Source: a virus. Taken from it: DNA of 30,494 nt. The position numbers and the translations under genes were made by a program. Below are positions 21,401 to 27,509 of this stretch, one piece after another. The DNA is taken from IMG/VR virus record IMGVR_UViG_3300037193_001395, positions 1-30,494 of that record. The stretch is one strand, 5' to 3'. The notes beneath the pieces were generated by a model, which was not told where the DNA came from, searched no databases, and was given only the letters and a program-made list of their open reading frames with translations. Positions within the stretch are counted from its first letter, which is position 1; each line of letters opens with the position of its first letter.

Positions 21401-23580
21401 CCCAGGTCAGCGCGATACACCGCGTTGGCTCGCTCCAGGCTGGTCGTGATCCGGTCCAGCTCGGGCTGGAGAGCCTTGATCTCCTCATCAGCGAACTTAA
21501 GGCCCTCGCGGGCCACGGCCTCCGCACCCTCGTAGTGGCTGGCGCGCTTCCAGTGGAACAGGTTCGTGGCCAGGTTCTTCATCCCGTACCCGGCGCGCGC
21601 GGCCATCGCCGCGGCGCCCAGGCGGGCCATCTGCCCGAGCAGGTCATCACCAAGCACGCGGGGGATGTAGCCCAACCGGAAGAGCTGGGCAAACTTCCAC
21701 AGGTGGCTGACATAGTCCAGGCCGTCAACGATCCAGTCGGGGTTGCCGACCTTCGACGTGCGCAGGGCCTTCAGCGCACTGGCGTGCCTGGCCAGCGTCT
21801 TGTCCAACATGGTCAGGTCGATCATCACGTGATCGTTCGCCAGCTTCGTGACCATGTTCGGGTGGATCTTGAGCCGGCCATCGGCTCCGGCGAAGATGTC
21901 GACGCTCTGCTTCTCGTCCGCGAAGTTGGCGGCGCTGTACCTGCGCAGCTCCTCCTGGCCGTGGGTGATGTTGGCCCGGTACTCGCGGTACAGGGCCATG
22001 CCCTCGTCGTACGTGAAGCCATGCTTCTCGGCGACCTTGGTCACGCCCATGCCCTGGATCTCCTCCAGGAGCTGCATGCGCTCGCCCTCGGTGGTGGTCG
22101 CCAGGTACCGATTGAGCATGTCGCCGCGGATGTCCGGGCCGATGCCCGGAATGCGGGCGATGTGACCCCGAAGCTCGTCGATCGCCTCCGGATGCAAATC
22201 GTCTATGGCAATCAGGCCGTTGGGGTGCGACTCGGCGAAAGAGCGGATAAAGGTGGCGGAGCTGCCGAACATGTCGTTGGCGTAGATGCGCGTCTTGGCG
22301 AGGCCCGGCGCCTTGGCGGCGGTGCCGCCGCTGGACACGGTGCCCAGGGCCGGGCCGGTGCGGAAGAGTCTCTGGTTCGCCGTGCGGGTGTAGGCCCGGG
22401 ACGGTGAGTACCGCGTCAGGTTCAGCGCGTCCAGCTCGGCGTAGTGCGCCAAGGTCGCGTCGTACCGAGCGACCAGGTCATCATCGGCCTGGTGCAACGC
22501 GCGCAGCTCATCCATGCGGGCGGTGATCATGGCTTCTGCTGCCGGGTTGGCCTGGGCCCGCACCCGTGGCAGGGCCTCCAGCTCCAGCGTGCTCAAGCGC
22601 TCGTCGACCTGCGCCATGCGCAGCTCGGCCGCGGCGTTCGCCTCCTTCAGCTGCGCCCTGGCCGCCACGTCGCCCAGCGTCGTGCGGAGGAAGAGGCCCA
22701 CCTCTTCGGGGCTCTGCAACTTGGAGATGATCGAGCCGGCCCGGGGGCCCAGGGCGCTCTTCTTGAACATCGAGAGGTTGTTGATCAGCTGCGGATTGTC
22801 CTTGTTGGCCCAGATGAAGCCCTGGACCTTGGCCATCCGGCTGGAGGCCATCATCGAGTCGATGTCCCCGGACGTCCAGCCGCCCTGCGGGCGCGGCGTT
22901 ACCACGTACTTCCGTCGTGCGGCGCCGATGCCCTTGCCGGCCAGGACGGCCGGGTCCAGCCACCAGCGGGCGGCGAAGTCGGAGGCGCCGCTGGAGAAGG
23001 AGAACATGGCGTTGTCCCGGCGCAGCCGCTCGACGGTCCGGTTGCCGATGACCGGCATCCCGGCGCCCTTCAGCAGCTCCTGCTGCTCGTCCTCCGACAG
23101 CTCGTCCCACCCTGCGGGCAGGTACGACTGAGCGGGCGTGGCATACAGGGGCTTGCCTTCGATCAGCTCCTGAGCGGACGCGGGCCCGTACTCCTGGCCC
23201 GTAAGCTGCTCGGCCTGCGAGTAGGCCCGTGCGGCAAAGGCCTGGCCCGGCGAGATGTGGTTGGCGGCCCTCCAAGCCTTGGCCCACTCGCTGCCCGAGA
23301 AGATCTTCCCGAAGTCCTGCTCTCCGGACGAGCTGCCCATCAAGATGGCCGTGCTCAAAGGCTGGCTGATGGCGTTGTCGTACGTCCAGTTCAGCCCGTG
23401 CATCAGGCGTTCCACCGGCACTGAGCCGGGCTTCAGGAAGTGCTCCTCCACCAGTTGGGACGTGTGGCTGTGCTCGGGGTCGCGCTCACCGACCGCCAGG
23501 CCGATGTACGTACCGACGATGGGGAGGTTCCTGCCGAAGTCCCCGACCTCCTTCAGGAAGCCGCCAAGCCCGTCTCCCAC
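18478..23580 (-). CDS. giant internal virion (ejection-type) protein, 1700 aa
   Basis: By far the largest gene, GTG start at 23580 with GAGGGGG five bases upstream. The protein is mostly helical: coiled coils near residues 297-380, 683-747 and 810-877, an amphipathic/hydrophobic patch near 627-667 (LFRLGYIPRVLGDDLLGQMA, ARLGAAAMAARAGYGMKNL), and an aromatic segment near 1157-1177 (RFMSPFFAATTESWQRW). Size, position between portal and capsid, and neighbours with wall hydrolases suggest the counterpart of the large ejected proteins of T7- or N4-like phages. No polymerase, protease or methylase motif was recognised, nor regular tape-measure repeats. Alternative: a large polyvalent protein carrying effectors into the host. 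Confidence 0.65.
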   Translation of the reverse strand: MGDGLGGFLKEVGDFGRNLPIVGTYIGLAVGERDPEHSHTSQLVEEHFLKPGSVPVERLMHGLNWTYDNAISQPLSTAILMGSSSGEQDFGKIFSGSEWAKAWRAANHISPGQAFAARAYSQAEQLTGQEYGPASAQELIEGKPLYATPAQSYLPAGWDELSEDEQQELLKGAGMPVIGNRTVERLRRDNAMFSFSSGASDFAARWWLDPAVLAGKGIGAARRKYVVTPRPQGGWTSGDIDSMMASSRMAKVQGFIWANKDNPQLINNLSMFKKSALGPRAGSIISKLQSPEEVGLFLRTTLGDVAARAQLKEANAAAELRMAQVDERLSTLELEALPRVRAQANPAAEAMITARMDELRALHQADDDLVARYDATLAHYAELDALNLTRYSPSRAYTRTANQRLFRTGPALGTVSSGGTAAKAPGLAKTRIYANDMFGSSATFIRSFAESHPNGLIAIDDLHPEAIDELRGHIARIPGIGPDIRGDMLNRYLATTTEGERMQLLEEIQGMGVTKVAEKHGFTYDEGMALYREYRANITHGQEELRRYSAANFADEKQSVDIFAGADGRLKIHPNMVTKLANDHVMIDLTMLDKTLARHASALKALRTSKVGNPDWIVDGLDYVSHLWKFAQLFRLGYIPRVLGDDLLGQMARLGAAAMAARAGYGMKNLATNLFHWKRASHYEGAEAVAREGLKFADEEIKALQPELDRITTSLERANAVYRADLGKAKARATKARNRLQTMSPAQPGQQVSSITSGAWQAAQRLRTGNYPDWMIESLLKTKHGLGQQDIADVISHLNAGTTPAFAGSVVSAAKYKAMEQLAAKLDQQVTAAERRLATHSPARRDRLAVLTEQMDELMAGREAQLAAADAAKALKERGFRQSSQLDKTVSVGGIKLPPALAGEQGEYYMKMISADDSLRTLLQRNQQLIHSNLQRAGSTKAAAPISYPGTEKTFVEAWHKAINHQIMQDQLALQAVKGASIDDMAKWLTSTPAGRAYRKRLGIKYSTPDRIAAAVWHEIDEYMPAGSGIREAALKGEADMDYLTNMAKTGVYPQYVHSSQLGEALAGSNAASRSMDRVMDWFYKWAASIPADRMSRHPLFNQLYEGHARTLVSQELKQGATVAQKDADRIAETARRLALKDTRKLVFDIAHRSDAAAGLRFMSPFFAATTESWQRWARIIADRPQTVGYASMFFNAPISAGWMQDRDGNKINRDGTVTTTDESGKLVQRFVPKGERMIIARVPKFLVTSDVGKALGMDSLDNQLKNWKVSQDSLHMITQGDPWFNPGTGPVVSIPASLLVKDKPKQAEMLRHLGVLPFGPTPGGFGDTVLQQGLPLYARNFLSAWDTSDERYQRVKLQIMQRAAYEHANFGKPMPSAQEIADMTRNYWLFSATTAFIQPAATTKVDKYQFYRDQYNNLRRRNPLTADEEFLSRFGESYFVFAQATTENEGGIPATKKAVELSQKYADIIGQNPELAALIVGPEGHGPFSPEAYSYQLSVPLVPGGAEMQRTRMSADEAMAENQRRLGWAKFTQLRNAVTAQLHSAGFNSFEDEGAEQFKAMRGAISRLLGDPLLPNGEENPYYNEEWSKDFYTIDPRRYDRLIPGLTAVANSELAKLKSRSDLRRLQEYLSYRRAMTTLLAQRDAAGGSAALKAKSNSDLATIWGRIVDGLVESDTNFGDLYHRYLSRDLGIDLELEEA

Positions 23581-23769
23581 TCAGACCCCCTCAGCGAAGA
23601 AGTCCTCGGAGGGGTAGACGTCGATGGGCGTGGCGGTGGCCTGGAGGCCGTACGCCAGGCCATAGCCCACGTAGTTGGCATTGGGGCCATTCATGGCCAT
23701 GTCGAAGGCCAGGGCCGGCGTGTCGCCGAAGAACGACGCGTAATTGCCCAGCGTCTCCCACCAGTCCAT
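23581..23769 (-). CDS. small hypothetical virion-region protein (62 aa)
   Basis: The ATG at 23769 overlaps the previous gene stop, and the stop TGA is followed at once by the GTG of the 1700-aa gene. The product is aromatic- and acid-rich (MDWWETLGNYASFFGDTPALAFDMAMN, later YVGYGLAYGLQATATPIDVYPSEDFF). One moderately hydrophobic helix is possible but not a clear membrane span. No function known; perhaps a partner or cap of the giant protein, from adjacency only. Confidence 0.5.
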   Translation of the reverse strand: MDWWETLGNYASFFGDTPALAFDMAMNGPNANYVGYGLAYGLQATATPIDVYPSEDFFAEGV

Positions 23770-24221
23770 CAGGCCATCCCCTTCAGCTGACGCACGAGGT
23801 TGCGGGCCGCCTTGCTCGAACCCGGCTGATTCGCCATGTGCTCGAAGACCGGCAGATACATCACGAGCCTGCGCATGTCCTCGTCCGGCTGGTTCGGCAG
23901 GCCCAGGGCCTCCAGGCCCGGCCCGTCACCCATGGCCGCGCCGGCCGTGACCGGCTCGTCCGGCATCTGCGTGGGCGCGTCGAAGCCCACCAGCCCCGCC
24001 GTGATGTCGGCCATCTGCGGGGCGCCGACGTCCCCGCCGGGGGACGCCGAGACGGGCGCCGCCTGCTGCATCTGCTCCAGCTCCTGGCGCTCGCCGTACG
24101 CGCCGCCACTGGGTACGCGCACCGGCTGCTTCCCCGGTCCGCCGTCGGTGCGCTTCGACAGCGCACCCGGCCCGCTGACGGGGGCCGGGTTGCCCGGCTG
24201 TCGGTATCCGCCGCGGGCCAT
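23769..24221 (-). CDS. conserved portal-region protein, MARGGYRQPGNPAP type (150 aa)
   Basis: It begins MARGGYRQPGNPAPVSGPGA and LSKRTDGGPGKQPVRVPSGG, a Pro/Gly-rich start that I recall from proteins near portal genes in many actinophages. A short helix (GERQELEQMQQAAP) and an acidic middle follow, then a helical end (DMRRLVMYLPVFEHMANQPG, SKAARNLVRQLKGMA). The first two thirds are likely disordered. Function is unknown; a portal- or core-associated structural role is inferred from position. Confidence 0.6.
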   Translation of the reverse strand: MARGGYRQPGNPAPVSGPGALSKRTDGGPGKQPVRVPSGGAYGERQELEQMQQAAPVSASPGGDVGAPQMADITAGLVGFDAPTQMPDEPVTAGAAMGDGPGLEALGLPNQPDEDMRRLVMYLPVFEHMANQPGSSKAARNLVRQLKGMA

Positions 24222-24224
24222 CAG

Positions 24225-24458
24225 TTAGTGCGCCTTGTTCTTGTCGTTGCTGCCGGTGGTCGGCCGGCCCGGCTGGAGGCTGGTGGAGTTCCAGCTACCG
24301 GTCCCCGGCGCGGTGTCGTTGGCACCGCCCTGCGACTTCCCGCTGTTCTCGCTCGCCATCGGCTGCTGGGTGTGGGGCTGCTCCATGCCGCCCTTGAGGT
24401 GCGCCATGGGCTGGCTGCCGCCCTCGTGGAACGGGTCGCCCGCGAATCCTTCGGACAT
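24225..24458 (-). CDS. small disordered hypothetical protein (77 aa)
   Basis: The ATG at 24458 lies 5 bases after the upstream gene's stop, with AGGAAG upstream. The longer in-frame ORF to 24683 is a shadow of the zinc-ribbon gene. The product is hydrophilic and low-complexity, rich in Gly, Ser, Asn, Gln (MSEGFAGDPFHEGG, ENSGKSQGGANDTAPGTGSW, GRPTTGSNDKNKAH), so it is probably unstructured. No function inferred. Confidence 0.45.
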   Translation of the reverse strand: MSEGFAGDPFHEGGSQPMAHLKGGMEQPHTQQPMASENSGKSQGGANDTAPGTGSWNSTSLQPGRPTTGSNDKNKAH

Positions 24459-24463
24459 CCTGA

Positions 24464-24688
24464 TCACTTCCTGTTCTTCGGGTCGCTGTGCTTCTCGCAG
24501 TACTTGGGCTTGGCGCCCTTCCCGAGCCATGGCTTCTTGGGCTGGGGGCACTCGCCGTGCTCGCAGATCACGACGGGGTCCATATGGACCTTCTTGGCCT
24601 CGAAGTCCTGCTCGGTGATCTCGTCGCAGCCCAGCCAATGGGTGGGCTGGCCGTTCTCGGCCGGACGGCCGCACGTCGGGCACGTCAT
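24464..24688 (-). CDS. small zinc-ribbon protein (74 aa)
   Basis: MTCPTCGRPAENGQPTHWLGCDE carries a CxxC pair, and CEHGEC with KPKYCEKHS at the other end supplies further Cys/His, a plausible double zinc ribbon. The ATG at 24688 overlaps... the portal gene's TGA by four bases (ATGA). Small zinc-ribbon proteins near portal genes are common in actinophages; some resemble HNH-like remnants, but no catalytic HNH pattern is visible here. Role unknown. Confidence 0.6.
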   Translation of the reverse strand: MTCPTCGRPAENGQPTHWLGCDEITEQDFEAKKVHMDPVVICEHGECPQPKKPWLGKGAKPKYCEKHSDPKNRK

Positions 24689-26508
24689 GCCGGAACGCTC
24701 CTCTTCACTGATGCGGACATAGACGGCCGTCCGCCGCTGGTAAGCCCGGCCAGCAGGCTCATCACGTCAGGCTGGCCGCCGGGGCCCATCTGGGCCTGGC
24801 CCGGGGCGGTGCCGCCCGGCAGGCCGGTGGACGGGTTCATGCCGAAGGGCACCCCGGGCCCGCCCTCGGTGGGGCCCGGGGTGCCAGGAGCGCCAGCTGC
24901 GGACGTGGGGGACGCTGGCTGGGGCTCCGGCTGGAAGGCCTTCAAGATGGCCTCGTGCATGGGCATGCGCTCGCGCAGCTCGATCAGCTTCGCGGCCTGC
25001 ATCAGGATCATCGTGGGGTCCATGCCCTGCTGGGCCATGATCCCCATCGAGCTGAGCAGCGAGAAAACGCCCTGCTTCAAGGCGTCCGTCGCCTGCTCCT
25101 TGTCCACCTCGGCCTGGAGCTGCGCCACATCCACGTCCATGGGCAGCTGGCGCTGGACGAAGTCCCGGCTGACCAGCTGGTCTCCGCGGAGCTGGAGAAG
25201 GAAGATCAGGGCCTGGTTCGGGTTCATGCCCGAGGCGAAGCCGTACGAGACGGACACCCTGTAGTCGCCCTTGATGTCCCGGGCCGGGATGTAGGACTCC
25301 TCGAACGGCGTGCCGTTGATGACGCCGCTGATGCTTTTACGGGCCTCCGGCCAGAACTTCTCATCCATCTCGAAGGCCAGCTCGATGGCCTCCTCAAGGG
25401 CGAGGCCGATCATCATCTGGCCGGTGGCCACCTGGATGTCGTAGCCGCCGTTCAGGGCGTCCACGCCGCGGCCGGTGATGATCGAGGCGTCCACGTCGCC
25501 GGTCGCGCTCGCCGGCGTACGCGTGCCACGCATGACTTCCTGCTGGAGCAGGGCGTCTTGCTGCCAAGCGGCCTGCGGCATGTCCGTACCAACCCGGCGG
25601 ATCTTCTCCGGGCTATTGGTGCGAATCACTGCATCGTCACCGAAGGGGATCTTCTGCACATCGGTTGGGATGGCCAGCGGCGCCCGGACCGTCTGCTGCG
25701 TGGCCTGAAGGCCCAGCATCGCCATCCGGTTGCGGGCCAGCATCGGCCAGACAACGTCATCGAACTGGCCACGCTGCTGGTCATCCCACTTCGGCTTCTC
25801 AGCCACGGCCACCGGGACCTTGCCGAAGCGGTTCGGCGTCACCAGGAGCACGAGGTTCTTCCGCTCCGGCATGTAGAGCACGTACTGGCTGGCGTCGCAG
25901 AACTTGACCAGCTCCAGCTCGGTGTCCCCCTGCACCTGGCGGCCGTACGGCTGGTCGGCGCCCAGGATGGCCTGGGAGTGCTCGGGGAACTTCGCGGCCA
26001 GCTGGCGCGCGGACTCGCGCCAGACCTTCGAGTACGAGCGGACCCGGCCGTTCAGGTCGTACTCGACATAAGTCTTCATCGGGCTGTCGATGCGCAGCCG
26101 CGGGCGGCCTGCCGCGAAGTCCGGCTCGACCACGATCGGCATCGCGCCGTACGTCAGGTACCAGTCGCAGCCGGTTGGCATCGACTTCTTCAGCTTCGAG
26201 TCGATGATGTAGCTGTACGCGATCTTCGTCTTCTTGGCGACGCGCTTCTTCTGGCGCTCGGAGGTCACAACCCCCGGAGCGCAGTTGATGGACGGCAGCG
26301 GCGCCAGGTTCTCGGCGAGCTGCCGGGCCGCGGTGTCGATGACGTTGGCCGTGATCGGCCGCGGCCACGCGTCCGGCATGCTCCCGGGCGCAATGTTGTC
26401 GATCTTCTGCGCGCGGGCGTCGAAGACCGTCTGGTGCCGCGCGTCCCGCTCGTGGGCGTCACGGCGCAGCGCCTCGACGCGGCGCGCTATCTGATCGATT
26501 GTCGCCAT
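24685..26508 (-). CDS. portal protein
   Basis: 607 aa. The ATG at 26508 with GGAGG five bases upstream is preferred over the TTG four codons earlier. Portal-like signs are the N-terminal helices (IDQIARRVEALRRDAHERDARH), PITANVIDTAARQLAENLAP, the strand-rich wing SPMKTYVEYDLNGRVRSYSK and ELVKFCDASQYVLYMPERKN, then the long stem/crown region (GVFSLLSSMGIMAQQGMDPT), and a Pro/Gly/Ala-rich disordered C terminus. Position shortly after the terminase supports it. As a dodecamer it forms the DNA channel of the head vertex and docks the terminase. Confidence 0.85.
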   Translation of the reverse strand: MATIDQIARRVEALRRDAHERDARHQTVFDARAQKIDNIAPGSMPDAWPRPITANVIDTAARQLAENLAPLPSINCAPGVVTSERQKKRVAKKTKIAYSYIIDSKLKKSMPTGCDWYLTYGAMPIVVEPDFAAGRPRLRIDSPMKTYVEYDLNGRVRSYSKVWRESARQLAAKFPEHSQAILGADQPYGRQVQGDTELELVKFCDASQYVLYMPERKNLVLLVTPNRFGKVPVAVAEKPKWDDQQRGQFDDVVWPMLARNRMAMLGLQATQQTVRAPLAIPTDVQKIPFGDDAVIRTNSPEKIRRVGTDMPQAAWQQDALLQQEVMRGTRTPASATGDVDASIITGRGVDALNGGYDIQVATGQMMIGLALEEAIELAFEMDEKFWPEARKSISGVINGTPFEESYIPARDIKGDYRVSVSYGFASGMNPNQALIFLLQLRGDQLVSRDFVQRQLPMDVDVAQLQAEVDKEQATDALKQGVFSLLSSMGIMAQQGMDPTMILMQAAKLIELRERMPMHEAILKAFQPEPQPASPTSAAGAPGTPGPTEGGPGVPFGMNPSTGLPGGTAPGQAQMGPGGQPDVMSLLAGLTSGGRPSMSASVKRSVPA

Positions 26509-26545
26509 GACCACCTCCAACGGGGGCGAAGGCTACGGCCAGCTG

Positions 26546-27283
26546 CTACTTTTTCGCGCGCAGCGCCTTCACAGCCGCCTCCAGGGCGGCCACGCGCTGC
26601 TCCAGCGTCAGCTTCACCACGGTCGTGGTGCCGCCCCACTTCCCGGCCGGCTTGGCCAGGCAGGCGGCCACGTCGCGACGGAACTTGACCATGTCGATGC
26701 CCTTAGGGTCGGACTTCCAGTCGGACCACTCGGCATGCGAGATGGCGGACTTCTCGCCCCACTTGTCGCCCTTGGCGCGGTGGGCGCGCAGGACGGCGGC
26801 CTGCGCCTTGACCATGGCCACGTACTGCTTTGCTGGCCAGGCCTCCTTGCCGTCGCCCCGGTTGACGCACTCCCAGCCATAGAAGTGGGCGTTGCCGTCC
26901 ACGGCGCCGGAGCTGCCCTGGTGCTCATGGGTGGCGGGCGGCCTGTCGCCGTAGTCCTCGGCCTGCACCGCGGCCAGGACGCGCGGGTCCCCGCCGCCCG
27001 CGTGGTTGGCCCGACCCATCCCGACGAGGTAGACGGTCCCGGCCTTGCCGATGACGCCCGTGCACAGCGGGCCCGGAAGGTCCGGGCTGCCGCCGTAGCA
27101 GTACTGCACGATCGCGCCCTCGGAGGTGTACGGCCCGGTGTGATGCACCATCGTGCCGTTGACCGGGCCCCAGGCGCCCTTGTGGTTGCGGTTGTGGCTG
27201 CGCCAAGCGCCATGTTCCACGACCCGCAGACCCTCGGCCTTGAGGGCGGTCAGCAGCTTGTCCGCGTTCAGGGGAGTGGCCAT
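26546..27283 (-). CDS. N-acetylmuramoyl-L-alanine amidase endolysin (Amidase_2-like)
   Basis: 245 aa, ATG at 27283 overlapping the previous stop (TGATG). The Amidase_2 zinc site is visible: GTMVHHTG (His47/48), SHAEWSDWKSDP (His183, Asp192) and YGWECVN (Glu138) in the usual strand; RANHAGGG lies near the active cleft. It cuts the bond between muramic acid and the stem peptide. After residue 222 only a short coiled coil follows (LTLEQRVAALEAAVKALRAKK), likely for oligomerisation, and there is no wall-binding domain. No signal peptide, so a holin is needed for release. Its place between terminase and portal, far from the holin, is unusual. Confidence 0.85.
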   Translation of the reverse strand: MATPLNADKLLTALKAEGLRVVEHGAWRSHNRNHKGAWGPVNGTMVHHTGPYTSEGAIVQYCYGGSPDLPGPLCTGVIGKAGTVYLVGMGRANHAGGGDPRVLAAVQAEDYGDRPPATHEHQGSSGAVDGNAHFYGWECVNRGDGKEAWPAKQYVAMVKAQAAVLRAHRAKGDKWGEKSAISHAEWSDWKSDPKGIDMVKFRRDVAACLAKPAGKWGGTTTVVKLTLEQRVAALEAAVKALRAKK

Positions 27284-27498
27284 CACGCACCTGCCCGAGC
27301 GATCGCAGCGTTGGCCCAGAACATGACCTCTTCGAGCTTGGTCATGACCACGGCCTTCTCCCGGCCCTCCGGAAGCGCTTCGTTCAGTGAGTCGGCCAAC
27401 TGACGGCACTGCTGCCGCACGCTGGTGTGCTCGTCCCGCTTCTCCTGCGTTGACGCCGCGTGGAACGCGAAGCGGTGCTCGATGTCCTTGGGGTCCAC
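27283..27498 (-). CDS. Acb2/Tad1-hairpin-like protein, candidate anti-CBASS/anti-Thoeris sponge
   Basis: 71 aa, GTG start at 27498 with GGGAG six bases upstream. The sequence is a two-helix hairpin: RFAFHAASTQEKRDEHTSVR near the N terminus, then CRQLADSLNEALPEGREKAV and MTKLEEVMFWANAAIARAG. The LPEGREK...TKLEE.MFWANAAIAR signature is, from memory, that of the Acb2/Tad1 hairpin family, whose studied members bind cyclic di- and trinucleotides or cyclic ADP-ribose signals and so blunt CBASS or Thoeris defence. It lies in the late block between terminase and amidase. Family recognition is from pattern only; ligand and activity here are untested. Confidence 0.72.
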   Translation of the reverse strand: MDPKDIEHRFAFHAASTQEKRDEHTSVRQQCRQLADSLNEALPEGREKAVVMTKLEEVMFWANAAIARAGA

Positions 27499-27509
27499 GT
27501 CCTACTCCC

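Noticed and set aside
20668-22407. 579-aa open frame on the + strand
   Set aside because: Antisense to the 1700-aa gene; composition typical of the complementary frame in high-GC DNA.
18478-23580. N4-like virion RNA polymerase
   Set aside because: I searched by eye for the T/DxxGR and RxxxKx6-7YG motifs and found no convincing match, so I do not claim polymerase activity.
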